DNA from: Roseomonas fluvialis
GTDB taxonomy: Bacteria > Pseudomonadota > Alphaproteobacteria > Acetobacterales > Acetobacteraceae
NCBI RefSeq assembly: GCF_022846615.1
Contig: NZ_AP025637.1
Location: 2,319,001-2,383,000, forward strand
Length of the DNA: 64,000 bases
Direction of reading: 5' to 3'
Part shown: positions 16,451 to 25,996 of the stretch, one piece after another
Position numbering within the stretch: position 1 is the first letter of the stretch
How the letters are laid out: each line of letters starts with the position of its first letter
The notes under the pieces: model-generated
The model's input: only the letters and a program-made list of their open reading frames with translations
What the model was told of the DNA's origin: nothing
The model's database searches: none
Position numbers and translations under genes: made by a program

Positions 16451-17784
16451 TCGTCGATATCTCCACCAATGCGCGCTGGTCCGGCCCGCCGGTCGGCATC
16501 GTGCGGGTGGAACAGGAGATCGCGCTGCAGGCGCTGCGGCGCGGCGGCGATGTCGATCTCGCCTTCCACGATCCATCGTCCGGCATGCTGCGCCCGGTCG
16601 CGCCGGGCTGGCGCGACCTGCTGGTCGGCCCGGATGCGGTGCTGGAGACGATCTGGCTTGATGTGCGGCGGCACCAACCGCGCTGGCGCCGCGCGCTGGC
16701 ACCGCGCTATCCGGTGGTGATGGCGCTGGAACGCGCACGCCTCGCCGGGCTGCCGCTGGCCGGCGCCGCGCAACGGCTGGTGCTGGGGCGGCACGGGCGC
16801 GTGCATCCCTTCGTGGATGATGCTGGGCGGCGCATGGCGGTGGTGCCCTTCAACACCGCGCTCGGCGCGCCGGTTGCGCCGGGGCCGGGCGATACGGTGC
16901 TCTCGGCCGGGACGGACTGGCTCCACAAGGGCGGCGCGCTGGTCGAATTCAGCCGGCGCCACGGCTTCCGCCTGGTGGTGCTGTGCTACGACCTGCTGCC
17001 GCTGACCCATCCCGAATGGTTCTTTCCTGAGGATGTCGCTCGATTCGGAGCCTATTGGCGCCAGACCATCCCGGCTGCCGCGCGTATCCTGTGCAACGCC
17101 GATTGCGTGGCGCAGGACCTGCGCGACTTCGCGCGCGCGGAGGCGCTCGGTCCCTGCGATCCCGTGGTGGTGCCGCTCGGCTACGCGCCACCACGCCTGC
17201 CGGCCGCACTGCCGCCGCTGCCCGCGCCGCTGGCACCCGGCCACTTCGCGCTGTTCGTCAGCACCATCGAACCGCGCAAGGGCCACGCCGTGCTGCTCGA
17301 GGCGTGGCGCGCGCTGCTGGCGCGCGGGGTGCCGCAGGGTGCGGGCTTTCACCTGGTCTTCGCCGGGCGCCGCGGCTGGATGGTGGATGGAGTGATGCGG
17401 GAGATCGCGGCGCTATCGGACAAGGCGAACGGGCAGTTCCTGCACCTGGATGGGCCATCGGATGCAACCCTCGCGCGGCTGTACCGCGATGCCGCCTTCT
17501 GCCTCTATCCCTCGCGCGCCGAGGGCTTCGGCCTGCCGATCATCGAGGCGATGGCGCAGGGCAAGGCGGTCATCGCCTCGACCGGCGGGGCGGTGCCGCA
17601 GACGGCGGGTGGCCTCGCACCCTGCCTCGACCCGCTCGACGTACCGGCCTGGATCGCGACGATGGCCGGCTGGATCACCGACCCCGCGGCGCGCGGCGCA
17701 TGGGAGGCGCGCATCCGCGACGAGTTCCGCCACCTGTCCTGGCCCGAGGCCGCGGAGGGCATCATTGCCGCTGCCCTGGCATGA
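16438..17784 (+). CDS. Glycosyltransferase family 4 (GT-B)
   Basis: 448 aa, start ATG 16438 within the end of the epimerase-like gene. The open frame continues far upstream, but that part is antisense to two real genes and is not coding. It opens with LIVDISTNARWSGPPVG, contains YDLLPLTHPEWF, STIEPRKGH, VFAGRRGWMV, and the donor-site YPSRAEGFGLPIIEAMAQGK. It is a paralogue of the minus-strand gene at 12896. It converges with the GT2 gene at 17762, overlapping by 23 bp. Confidence 0.9.
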   Translation: MARLIVDISTNARWSGPPVGIVRVEQEIALQALRRGGDVDLAFHDPSSGMLRPVAPGWRDLLVGPDAVLETIWLDVRRHQPRWRRALAPRYPVVMALERARLAGLPLAGAAQRLVLGRHGRVHPFVDDAGRRMAVVPFNTALGAPVAPGPGDTVLSAGTDWLHKGGALVEFSRRHGFRLVVLCYDLLPLTHPEWFFPEDVARFGAYWRQTIPAAARILCNADCVAQDLRDFARAEALGPCDPVVVPLGYAPPRLPAALPPLPAPLAPGHFALFVSTIEPRKGHAVLLEAWRALLARGVPQGAGFHLVFAGRRGWMVDGVMREIAALSDKANGQFLHLDGPSDATLARLYRDAAFCLYPSRAEGFGLPIIEAMAQGKAVIASTGGAVPQTAGGLAPCLDPLDVPAWIATMAGWITDPAARGAWEARIRDEFRHLSWPEAAEGIIAAALA

Positions 17785-18724
17785 GGCTGCAGAGCCACAG
17801 CAGCGCCGCATGCACCCGGGTGCGCGGGCGCAGGCCGGGCTGCGCGCGCAGCAACCGCAGCGCCGCGCGCGCCGCCGGCCCCTGTCCAGCCGCCAGCGCA
17901 TCCTTCGCTGTGCCGAGCGCGCGCGAGGTCATGGTGGCGACGATCTCGGCCTCGCTGACGCCCGCCGCGCGCAGCCAGACAGCGCCGATCGCCTCCGCAC
18001 CGTCGGCCGGGTCGGGAAGGCCGGCGCGGCGCGCGCGCGCGGCGGCCCGCGCGCCGAGTTCGGCATGGACGCGATGCGCGATCTCCCGCCAGGCGGTCTG
18101 CCCGGCATGTTCGCGGTAGTCGATCAGCGTCTCCGGCACGCAGCGGATCGGGTGGCGTTCGGCGAGGCGCAGCCAGAGGTCGTAGTCCTCGGCGCTGTGG
18201 AAGGCGGCGCGATAGCCGCCGAGCGCGAGCACCGCATCGCGCCGCAGCAGCATGGTCGGATGCGCGAGCGGGTTGTGGCGCAGCAGCGCCTCGGCGATGG
18301 CGTCTGGTTCGGTGGGCGGCGCGATGTGCCGGCGCACGCGCCCATCCGCGCCGACCACGCGCCAGGCACCGCCGATCGCAGCGCTCTCCGGGTGGCGTGC
18401 GGCGGCCGCCATCTGGTGTTCCAGCCGGTCGGGGGCGGCGATGTCGTCGGCATCCATGCGCGCGACCCAGTCGGCGCGCGCCGCCGCCAAGCCCGCATTC
18501 AGCGCCGCGACGATGCCCGACCGCGGCAGGCGCAGCACGCGCAGCCGCGCATCGGCGGCCTCGGCGCGGGCCAGGATCTCCGGTGTGGCATCGACGGAGC
18601 CGTCGTCGCAGACCACGCATTCGAAGTCGCGCCAAGTCTGGCAGAGGATGCTCCCGAGCGCCTCGGGCAGGTGGCGCGCCCCGTCGCGCACCGGCATCAG
18701 CACCGTGACGGCGGGGCGGGACAT
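17762..18724 (-). CDS. Glycosyltransferase family 2 (GT-A)
   Basis: About 320 aa. N-terminal GT-A fold VTVLMPVRDGARHL, CDDGSVDAT, and the DxD-type metal site RMDADD, then GGYRAAFHSAEDYDLWLRL, a typical acceptor-side segment. The start is taken at 18724 (SRPAVTVLMP) because it sits right before the first strand; in-frame ATGs at 18736 and 18766 would extend it. A C-terminal helical tail follows the catalytic domain. It probably transfers a sugar to a growing surface glycan. Confidence 0.9.
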   Translation of the reverse strand: MSRPAVTVLMPVRDGARHLPEALGSILCQTWRDFECVVCDDGSVDATPEILARAEAADARLRVLRLPRSGIVAALNAGLAAARADWVARMDADDIAAPDRLEHQMAAAARHPESAAIGGAWRVVGADGRVRRHIAPPTEPDAIAEALLRHNPLAHPTMLLRRDAVLALGGYRAAFHSAEDYDLWLRLAERHPIRCVPETLIDYREHAGQTAWREIAHRVHAELGARAAARARRAGLPDPADGAEAIGAVWLRAAGVSEAEIVATMTSRALGTAKDALAAGQGPAARAALRLLRAQPGLRPRTRVHAALLWLCSLMPGQRQ

Positions 18725-18783
18725 GCGCGCGGCCATTCCTCCGGAGCCCGCGGACCGGGGCGCCAAGACAGGACCTGTAGCGC

Positions 18784-19533
18784 ATGAGCCCGCGCCCCGT
18801 CAGCATCCTCACCGTCACGCGCGACGGGCTGTTCTTCACCCGACTGCTGCTGGAGCGCGTGCGCGCCACCGTGCGCGACCGGCCCTATGAGGTCATCGTG
18901 GTGGATCAGGGCAGCACGGACGGCACAATCGCCTGGTGCCGCGCGCAGCCCGACCTTCGGGTGCTGCGCCAGCGCAACTGGTTCCGCCGCGCCGGCCACC
19001 GCCATGGCGAGGCCGCCGAGCGCGGCGCCCGCGCGGCCCGCCACGAGCACGTCGTGCTGCTCGATTCCGATGCCTTCCCGATCGCCGACGATTGGCTCGC
19101 CACCAGCGTGGACCTGATCGATGATGCGCGCCCGATCGCCGGCGCGGTGTTCCGCAGCCCGCATCGCGGCAACCCGCATGGTTGGTACATCCACCCGCAC
19201 TTCATGGCGTTCCGCAAGCGCGACCTGGGCGGGCTGGTGGTGCTGCGCAAGCTGCGCGGCGACGACACCGACACCGGCGAGGAAGCGACCATCCGCGTGC
19301 TGGCCGCGGGCCGCGGCGTGATCGGGCACGAGATCGCCTTCTGCGCCGCATTCGACGTGGGGCATCCGCGCGTGCCGACCGTCGCAGGCGGCGTGTTCCA
19401 CTGCTGGTACACCTCCCGCCTGTTGCACACCGAGCAGGAGGTCGTGCGTGAGACGGAGGGCCAGGTTTCGCGCGCGCGCTACCTCGACCCGCTGATGGCG
19501 AAGCTACGCGCGGCCTATCCCGGCAACGACTGA
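18784..19533 (+). CDS. Glycosyltransferase family 2-like protein (GT-A)
   Basis: 249 aa. Begins VSILTVTRDG, continues VVDQGSTDGTIAW and LLDSDAFPIADDW with DSD in the DxD position, so a nucleotide-sugar GT-A fold is likely. Shorter than its neighbours and ending soon after a HCWYTSRLLH segment. Divergent from the GT2 gene (59 bp between starts) and overlapping the end of the minus-strand GT4 by 19 bp. Acceptor and donor unknown. Confidence 0.82.
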   Translation: MSPRPVSILTVTRDGLFFTRLLLERVRATVRDRPYEVIVVDQGSTDGTIAWCRAQPDLRVLRQRNWFRRAGHRHGEAAERGARAARHEHVVLLDSDAFPIADDWLATSVDLIDDARPIAGAVFRSPHRGNPHGWYIHPHFMAFRKRDLGGLVVLRKLRGDDTDTGEEATIRVLAAGRGVIGHEIAFCAAFDVGHPRVPTVAGGVFHCWYTSRLLHTEQEVVRETEGQVSRARYLDPLMAKLRAAYPGND

Positions 19534-20666
19534 CCGGCCTGCTCCGCGGCCACGTGCAGCACGGCCTCGACCGCGGCGCAGTTGCGCGCGATGTCGGCGC
19601 TGCGCGCCGCGTGGTGCGCCGCCTGGCCGATGCGCCGCCGCAGTGCCCCATCGCGCAGCGCGAGGATGATCGCCGCCAGCGCTTCGTGGTCCGTTGCGCG
19701 GTGCAGCAGGTGGCCGCTCACGCCATCCTCGATCAGGTCGGCGGCGCCGTTCGCGGTGCTGCTCACCACCGGCAGCGCCGCCGCCATGCCCTCGATGGTG
19801 GCGAGGCTGCAGGCGTCCCAGCGCGTGGGGTGCAGCATGGCGTCGGCGGCGGCATAGAGCCGCTGCACCTCTGGCACATCGCCGGCGAAGACGACATGCT
19901 CCGCGACGCCGAGCCGCGCGACCAGGGCATGCCAGTCGGCATCCGGCACGCCGCCGCAGATTACCAGCCGTGCCACCGCGCCCTGCGCACGCGCCAGGGT
20001 CAGCGCCCGCAGCGCGGTGTCCACGCCCTTCAGCCACAGATTGTGCGCGACCATCAACAGCATCAACTCTTGCGCCCCCAGCCCGAGCTGCTCGCGCGCG
20101 AGGGCACGCAGCGGCGCCAGGCGCGCGGGGTCGAAGCGCGCGGTATCCACGCCGTTGGGTATGGTCGCGATGCGCGCGGGGTCGATGCCGTGGCGTGCGG
20201 CGAGGAGGTCACGCAACACGCGCGATACCGCGATTACGCGCGTGGCCTGGCGCGCCGCACGGTCTTCGATGCGCGCCATGATGCGGCGCAGCCGGATCAT
20301 TCGCGGGTCGACCCGCCAGCGCAGCCGCCCCGCGATCCCGCGCGCCGACATCATGCGTTCGAGGCTGAGCAGCCGCGATCCGGTTTGCGGGTGGAAGACA
20401 TGCGCCGACCAGCCGGTGCCGCTGTCGTGCAGCACCATCGGCGGCAGGCGCGCCACGGCCGCGGCGACCGCTTCGGCGCGGCCGAGCAACGTGCCCGGGT
20501 CGGTGAGCAGGTGCAGGTGCTCCACCGTATCGTGCCCGCGCGCGGCGAAGGCGATGACATGCACCTCGTGCCCCGCGCGGCGCAGGTGGTCGTGGAACTG
20601 CGCGGTCCAGCGCTCGGCCCCGCCGCCGGCGGGATCGAAAGTCTCGAGGATCAGGCCGATGCGCAT
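19515..20666 (-). CDS. Glycosyltransferase family 4 (GT-B), WaaG-like
   Basis: 383 aa from ATG 20666, preceded on its strand by AAGGA at suitable spacing. Opens MRIGLILETFDPAGGGAERW, the glycine-rich acceptor loop of GT4 enzymes. The donor domain has VAHNLWLKGVDTALRA, VFAGDVPEVQRLYAAADAM, and HPTRWDACSLATIEGMA. The layout (including HPQTGSRLLSLER) recalls lipopolysaccharide-core glucosyltransferases such as WaaG/RfaG, which is a resemblance only. It follows the membrane protein at 20707 with 40 bp between. Confidence 0.88.
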   Translation of the reverse strand: MRIGLILETFDPAGGGAERWTAQFHDHLRRAGHEVHVIAFAARGHDTVEHLHLLTDPGTLLGRAEAVAAAVARLPPMVLHDSGTGWSAHVFHPQTGSRLLSLERMMSARGIAGRLRWRVDPRMIRLRRIMARIEDRAARQATRVIAVSRVLRDLLAARHGIDPARIATIPNGVDTARFDPARLAPLRALAREQLGLGAQELMLLMVAHNLWLKGVDTALRALTLARAQGAVARLVICGGVPDADWHALVARLGVAEHVVFAGDVPEVQRLYAAADAMLHPTRWDACSLATIEGMAAALPVVSSTANGAADLIEDGVSGHLLHRATDHEALAAIILALRDGALRRRIGQAAHHAARSADIARNCAAVEAVLHVAAEQAGQSLPG

Positions 20667-20706
20667 GGCGGCAATCCTTGGCGCGTGGCGCGCCGGCGGC
20701 AAGCCG

Positions 20707-22548
20707 TCATGCGCGCCGCCACACCACGGTGAGCAGGGTCGCGAGGGCGAGCAGACCGGTCGCGACCTCGATGAGGCCGCGGCGGCGGGGCGGGGGCGGG
20801 CCCTCCGGTGGCGCCGCGGCGCGCCACCAAGCGACCTGCGCAGCATGGGCCGCTCCTTCGTGGGTCGCCTCGCGCCGGTAGCGTGATTGCGCCGCCAGCA
20901 CCGGCTCGACTGGCAGCGCAAGCGGTCCGGTATGCCCCGCGATCGGATAGGGCGCGGGCATCGTGACCGCGAGCAGCCAGGGCGCGCTGCTGTTCGCCAT
21001 GGCGGCGACCGCGGCAGCATCGCCGAACTCCATCCAGGGCGGCTGGTCGACCGGCGCGAGGCAGCGGCAGCGCAGGCGGATGGTCCAGTCGAACAGCTCC
21101 GACCGGCCGATGCTGGCCAGCACGATGACGCCCTGCGGCTCGACAGGAAGGTCTCGCCAGGCCAGCGCAAGGTCGAGGTCGCGCGGCAGGTCCGGCCGGC
21201 GGATCGCGACGGCGTCGGCCAGAGCGGGCATCGGCAGCGATCGCAAGGCGACCACGAGCAGCAGCGGCACCGCCACCGCCGCCAGCGGCACGCGGACCGG
21301 GGCGAGCAGCCGCGCCGCACCCAGCCCCGCGAGCGCCCAGACCGCCGGCAGCACCGTGGCCTGGAAGCGCCACTGCAGTTGCGGATGCAGCAAAAGTGCA
21401 GCGATGCCGAGGCCGGTAAAGATGACGATCAGCCGCGGCGCGCACCAGGCGCCAAGCGCGGCGAGGCCCAGGATTGCGGCGCCGACGACCGGGTGCGGCG
21501 AGAAGCCCTCGGCGAAGCCCTGCCAGTGGAAGGTGATCGCCTCCAGCAGCCCGTGAGGCACCGTCGCGCCGCGATGGCCGGGGGAGAGGAACCACAACAG
21601 CGCCGGCAGCTTGCCCGGCACCAGCAGCCACAGCGCAACGGGCAGGGCGTGCCAGGCGAGCAGCACCCGCGCGGGGTCGCCCAGCGCCGCGTCGAAGGCC
21701 GCGCCGCGTCGCCGCCAAGCACGCGCAGCGGCAAGCAGCCCCAGGCCCCAGGCCAGCGCGGCGACATGCCCCGGCAGCAGCTGGATGCCGAGGACACGCC
21801 AGGGCGGATCGACTGGCAGCAGCACTGCGGTGACAGCGAGGACAAGCGCGCCCGCGCGCAACGGCGCATCGTGCGTCAGGCGAGACCGATCCACCGTGCC
21901 GATCAGCCGCCATGCCCAGCCCATCGCGTCGCGCGGCGCGGCCAACGGAAGTGCCACGACGACCATGACCCAATAGTTGTACTTGTGCAGCGCCAGCAGC
22001 GTCAGCAGCACGGCCAGCAGGCGCCACGGCACGGGCCGGGCGAGGGCGGTGGCGAGCACCAGCACGGTCAGCGCCGCGCCCGGTGTCTCCATCATCGCGT
22101 CGGCGCCGAGCAGCGCGAAGGCCGGGCTCGTGGCCGCGAGCGCCACCGCCACATTCCCGGCCCACAGCGCCTGCACCGGGTCGCGGGCGGCGCGCCTGCA
22201 CAGCACCGCCAGCCCGCCCATGGTCCCGATCCAGCCGAGCGTCGCCGGCAGGACCGCCCAGCGCAGATCCGGCCCGGCCACCGCCATCCAGCCGCCAAGC
22301 AGCAGCGCCTGCAGCGGCGGCCAAACTGAAGGCCGCGCGACTTCGTGGAGCAGTGCCGCGAGATCGCCCGTCCGCAACGCCAATGCGATCGTCAATGCCG
22401 ACGAGAAATGCGCATTCCGGTCGTGATACGGATCACGCCACAGCGCGCCAAGGTCGTCGGCGTAGAGCCGCATCGCCCAGGCTGCGAGGCCGGTGGCCAC
22501 CACCGGCAGCAGGAACATCATCCGGCGCAGACCACGTTCCGACTGCAT
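20707..22548 (-). CDS. Polytopic membrane protein, GT-C/glycosyltransferase-39-like
   Basis: 613 aa with about a dozen hydrophobic segments. The first helix is followed by a periplasmic loop with DDLGALWRDPYHDRNAHF, where acidic residues early in loop 1 are typical of GT-C enzymes that use polyprenyl-phosphate sugars. A KYNYW segment and several Trp-rich loops lie mid-protein. It ends in a single C-terminal helix (LLALATLLTVV). In a glycan block it would transfer sugars on the periplasmic face, but no family-defining motif is certain. Could also be an unrelated membrane protein. Confidence 0.7.
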   Translation of the reverse strand: MQSERGLRRMMFLLPVVATGLAAWAMRLYADDLGALWRDPYHDRNAHFSSALTIALALRTGDLAALLHEVARPSVWPPLQALLLGGWMAVAGPDLRWAVLPATLGWIGTMGGLAVLCRRAARDPVQALWAGNVAVALAATSPAFALLGADAMMETPGAALTVLVLATALARPVPWRLLAVLLTLLALHKYNYWVMVVVALPLAAPRDAMGWAWRLIGTVDRSRLTHDAPLRAGALVLAVTAVLLPVDPPWRVLGIQLLPGHVAALAWGLGLLAAARAWRRRGAAFDAALGDPARVLLAWHALPVALWLLVPGKLPALLWFLSPGHRGATVPHGLLEAITFHWQGFAEGFSPHPVVGAAILGLAALGAWCAPRLIVIFTGLGIAALLLHPQLQWRFQATVLPAVWALAGLGAARLLAPVRVPLAAVAVPLLLVVALRSLPMPALADAVAIRRPDLPRDLDLALAWRDLPVEPQGVIVLASIGRSELFDWTIRLRCRCLAPVDQPPWMEFGDAAAVAAMANSSAPWLLAVTMPAPYPIAGHTGPLALPVEPVLAAQSRYRREATHEGAAHAAQVAWWRAAAPPEGPPPPRRRGLIEVATGLLALATLLTVVWRRA

Positions 22549-22843
22549 GGCGGCCAGCCCCGACGATGACGTTCGCCCCGCAGGTTAGGGCATCGGCGCG
22601 GGGCCTGCGATGGCCGGGGGGTGTTCGCCGTGTCTGACGTCCGCCGTCACCCATCGTGCGACCGGTTGAACGGACAGCCACATCGGCCGCATCAACCGTG
22701 CCGGATTGCCACACAAGCGCGGCGCACCGAGGAACTGTCCGATGTTCCCGGGGCCCGGGAGGCGAGCCAACGGCGCGGGCGGTCGCCGATCCGGCCCGTG
22801 CTCACGCCCGGCAGCGCTTACGCTGTGCCGCGGCGTCGCGCCC
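22549..22843 (+). other. Intergenic stretch with no gene seen
   Basis: 295 bp between the start of the minus-strand membrane protein and the end of the SH3 protein. I find no convincing ORF, RNA gene or terminator. Only short GC-rich self-complementary runs (around 22756) are visible. Confidence 0.6.
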
Positions 22844-23269
22844 TCAAGGCGCCGCAAGCGCGGTGGGATGGATCCAGCCCGCCGGACGGTCTCCCTCGCC
22901 GACCTGAAGCCATCCATCCGGCCCCTCGGCGAAGACGTTCAGCACCGTGCCAGGCGGGAGCATGCGTGCCACCGGCGCCGTCATCGACGGGTCGCGCCGC
23001 AGGTTGGCGCGGCCGGTGCGCACCGTTGTCACCGTCCGGCCGGTCGGGGGCGCCGGCGCGGCGGATCTGGCAGCCCCCCCCCGCGGACGGGTTGCATCCG
23101 ACCCCGTCCAGCGATGCACGTCGCCCCACCAGTCTCCGGGTTCGTCGCGCAACGGGGCGCCGCCGGCCGGGGGGCGCGGCGCCTGCGCGCCCGCGATGCC
23201 CGGCAGCAGGACGACCAGCGCCATCACGGCCCGTGACACGCGGCGGGGAGGAAGGATCAGGACGCGCAT
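22844..23269 (-). CDS. Small exported SH3-domain protein
   Basis: 141 aa. Signal peptide: basic start PPRRVSRAV, hydrophobic core, cleavage near AGAQA. A C-terminal bacterial SH3-like domain (about residues 80-138) reads VRTGRANLRRDPS, VARMLPPGTVL, GPDGWLQVG, and GWIHPTAL. Bacterial SH3 domains usually bind peptidoglycan or protein partners in the periplasm. Divergent from vgrG by 196 bp. An SH3 segment of the same type occurs in the vWA protein at 52405. Confidence 0.85.
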   Translation of the reverse strand: MRVLILPPRRVSRAVMALVVLLPGIAGAQAPRPPAGGAPLRDEPGDWWGDVHRWTGSDATRPRGGAARSAAPAPPTGRTVTTVRTGRANLRRDPSMTAPVARMLPPGTVLNVFAEGPDGWLQVGEGDRPAGWIHPTALAAP

Positions 23270-23465
23270 GCGGCGGCAGGAAGCCCCACCCGCGCCGGCT
23301 TGCCAAGCCCGCGCGTGCGTGCGCCCGCTGCCCGCCTGTGCAACGCTTCATCGCGCCCATGGCGGCCGCGTCGCAGCTTCGCGCCCCGATCATGGATTTT
23401 CCACCCGAGGCCAGCGCAGTATGATGCTGTCGCGGTACGGACCGTGCTGATGGAGGCCAAGTGAC

Positions 23466-25619
23466 ATGCCCTACTCGCAAACCGACCGCATCCTCGAGAT
23501 CCAGAGCCCGTTGGGCGCGGACGCCCTCATGCTTGTCGAACTGGACGGGGAGGAGCGGATTTCCGAACCCTATGTGTTCAAGATCCGCTTCGTGACCGAG
23601 TTGAACGTCACGCCCAAGGATCTGCTCGGCAAGGCGGTGTCGATCCAGTTCGGCTATCCCGAAAGCGCCTTCGCGGACGGCCGGCGCAAGCTGCACGGCC
23701 TGGTGCGGAAGCTGCGGCGCGGCGCGGGCGACCGCACCGGCATGGCCGAGGAATGGTACGCCGAGGTGGTGCCCCACCTGTGGTTCCTCTCGCGCACCAG
23801 CGACTGCCGGATCTTCCAGGAGAAATCGATCCCGGACATCGTGAAGGAAGTGCTGCAGATGCACGGCGTCACGTCGGTCGACGACCGCCTGATGGGGACC
23901 TACGCGCCGCGCGACTATGTCGTGCAATACCGCGAAAGCGCGCTCGACTTCGTGCAGCGCCTGATGGAACAGGAAGGTATCTTCTACTGGCACGAGCACA
24001 CGGAATCGCAGCACACGATGGTGCTCGCCGACAGCAACACCGCGGCCACCACCTGCCCGGTGGGCGCGGTGGGGATCCTGGGCGGCGATGGCGGTGCGAT
24101 GTCGCTCTCGCGCCTGGATGACGAATCGGTTGTGCGGTCGGGCAAGTGGACCGTGCGCGACTTCAACTTCCTCACGCCCTCGACGATCCTGGAAGGGACC
24201 GAGCCGACCACGGTCGCAATCCCCGAGATGGCCAACCGCGAGCGCTACGACTACCCCGGCATCTTCGAGGTGACCGCCGATGGACGGACGGTGGCCAAGC
24301 ACCGCATCGAGAACGAGGAGACCTTCCACCTCGTCCGCCGCGGCGACGGCCAGGTCAGTTGCTTCAGCGCCGGCATGGTGTTCGAGGCGGACGTGCGGCA
24401 GACGCGCAATTTCCTGCTGACCGAGGTGCACCACCACGCCGAGGATTTCAGCCACTGGACCATGGAGAACTGGGGCCGGGAGCCGCGCGACCCGATCTAC
24501 ACCAACAGCTTCGTCGCCATCCCCAAGACCGTGACGTTTCGGCCCGAGCGCGTGACGCCGCGGCCCTTCGTGCACGGCCCACAGACCGCCATCGTGACCG
24601 GCCCGTCCGGCGAGGAAATCCACACCGACGAGCACGGCCGGGTGAAGGTCCAGTTCCACTGGGACCGACTGGGCCAGAGGGACGACAAGACATCCTGCTG
24701 GATCCGCGTCTCGCAGGGCTGGGCAGGGCAGGGCTGGGGCCAGATGCATATACCGCGCATCGGCCACGAAGTGATCGTTGACTTCCTGGAGGGCGACCCG
24801 GACCGCCCCATCATCACCGGGCGCGTCTACAACGCCGAGAACACCGTCCCCTACACGCTGCCGGCCAATAAGACCCAGTCGGGCATCAAGTCGAATTCCT
24901 CGAAGGGCGGCGGCGGTTCGAACGAGTTCCGCTTCGAGGACAAGAAGGGCTCGGAGGAAGTCTACTTCCACGCCGAGAAGGACCTCAATAGCCTCATTGA
25001 GAACAACGAGACGCGGAAGGTCGGCGGCAAGGGCATCGGCAACCGAACCACCGACATCAAGAACGACGAGACCACCACCATCCTGGGCAACAAGACCACG
25101 AAGGTCACCAAGAAGTTCGACGAGACGATCGGCGGCACCGAGACGCGCATGGTCACCGGCAACGTGACCGAGACCTATGCGGCGAACGAGACACGCACGA
25201 TCGGCGGTTCGATCACGGAGACGGTGGCGTCCAACGTCACCCGCACCATCGGCGCCGCGGTTACCGACACCATTGGCGGCACGCTGAGCATGACAGTCGC
25301 CGGCGCCATCACCGTCACCACGCCGTCGCCCATGACGGTGACGAGTGCCGCCGTCATCAACCACGTCGCGCCCAGCCTGCTGCAGACCACGCCTAATTTC
25401 TACAACACCGGTGCCACGAACGGCGACGCCTACGGCTTCGTGCAGAGCAACTGCGGCTTCAAGATCGAGAACATCGGCATGGTGATCGGTACCGTGGGCG
25501 TGAAGATCGACAATTTCGGCATCGCCATCGCGAACGGCGCGGTCGAGATCAAGAACAAGTCGATGATCGCCAGGACCTACACGTTTCAGCTCAAGACCGG
25601 CTTCACGCTGCACGCTTGA
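23466..25619 (+). CDS. vgrG: Type VI secretion spike protein VgrG (TssI)
   Basis: 717 aa. Gp27/gp44-like N-terminal part (residues 1 to about 370) with ESALDFVQRLMEQEGIFYWHEH, then the gp5 OB-fold beginning near DEHGRVKVQFHWDR and SCWIRVSQGWAG, and the VgrG hallmark IPRIGHEVIVDFLEGDPDRP followed by GRVYN. After KTQSGIKSNSSKGG the C-terminus is a long Thr/Asn/Gly-rich beta-helix with repeated TRTIGG-like units. No catalytic extension is visible, so this is a structural spike rather than an evolved VgrG effector. RBS GGAGG lies about 11 nt upstream. First gene of a spike/adaptor operon; no sheath or baseplate genes in the window. Confidence 0.97.
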   Translation: MPYSQTDRILEIQSPLGADALMLVELDGEERISEPYVFKIRFVTELNVTPKDLLGKAVSIQFGYPESAFADGRRKLHGLVRKLRRGAGDRTGMAEEWYAEVVPHLWFLSRTSDCRIFQEKSIPDIVKEVLQMHGVTSVDDRLMGTYAPRDYVVQYRESALDFVQRLMEQEGIFYWHEHTESQHTMVLADSNTAATTCPVGAVGILGGDGGAMSLSRLDDESVVRSGKWTVRDFNFLTPSTILEGTEPTTVAIPEMANRERYDYPGIFEVTADGRTVAKHRIENEETFHLVRRGDGQVSCFSAGMVFEADVRQTRNFLLTEVHHHAEDFSHWTMENWGREPRDPIYTNSFVAIPKTVTFRPERVTPRPFVHGPQTAIVTGPSGEEIHTDEHGRVKVQFHWDRLGQRDDKTSCWIRVSQGWAGQGWGQMHIPRIGHEVIVDFLEGDPDRPIITGRVYNAENTVPYTLPANKTQSGIKSNSSKGGGGSNEFRFEDKKGSEEVYFHAEKDLNSLIENNETRKVGGKGIGNRTTDIKNDETTTILGNKTTKVTKKFDETIGGTETRMVTGNVTETYAANETRTIGGSITETVASNVTRTIGAAVTDTIGGTLSMTVAGAITVTTPSPMTVTSAAVINHVAPSLLQTTPNFYNTGATNGDAYGFVQSNCGFKIENIGMVIGTVGVKIDNFGIAIANGAVEIKNKSMIARTYTFQLKTGFTLHA

Positions 25620-25632
25620 AGGGGAATGGCGC

Positions 25633-25977
25633 ATGCGCGGTCTCTGGCAATTGGCGCTGATCGCTGCGATCGTGTTGGCGATCCCGGCATTCTTCTTCGG
25701 CCCGGCGTATCTGCGCCATCGCCAGGAGGCGCGTGTGCGCGCCGATGGGCTGCCCGCCACCGCGCGCATTCTGCGCCTCGAGGACACCGGAAGCCGGCGC
25801 AACAGCATGCCCATCGTCGACATCCATCTTGAAGTGACGGCCGAGGGGCGCCCGCCCTGGCAGGCCTCGATCCGCCGCGTCATGTCGGTGATCGAGGTAA
25901 CAACCGTGGGCCCCGGCACGGTGCTACAGGTGCGCTACGACCCAGCCCGGCCCGAACTGGTCGCGATCGCCCCGTGA
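25633..25977 (+). CDS. DUF3592-like small membrane-associated protein
   Basis: 114 aa, 13 bp after vgrG with AAGGGGA upstream. One N-terminal transmembrane segment (LALIAAIVLAIPAFFFGPAY), then a soluble domain with GLPATARILRLEDTGSRRN, IHLEVTAEG and LQVRYDPARPELVAI. That pattern matches the DUF3592 type of short membrane-tethered beta domains. The N-in orientation suggests the soluble domain is periplasmic. Role in the VgrG operon is unknown; it could be an immunity-like or assembly protein, which is speculation. Confidence 0.75.
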   Translation: MRGLWQLALIAAIVLAIPAFFFGPAYLRHRQEARVRADGLPATARILRLEDTGSRRNSMPIVDIHLEVTAEGRPPWQASIRRVMSVIEVTTVGPGTVLQVRYDPARPELVAIAP

Positions 25978-25996
25978 CGCCGCCCGGTCGCACCGC

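Noticed and set aside
13630-17784. Open frame of 1384 codons on the plus strand across the glycosyltransferase block
   Set aside because: Its first two thirds run antisense to two clear glycosyltransferase genes and are Arg/Pro-rich; only the part from 16438 codes for a recognisable protein. It is an effect of high GC.
23420-23425. TATGAT as a -10 element before vgrG
   Set aside because: No matching -35 at a 16-18 nt distance; TTTTCC there is too poor to call a promoter.
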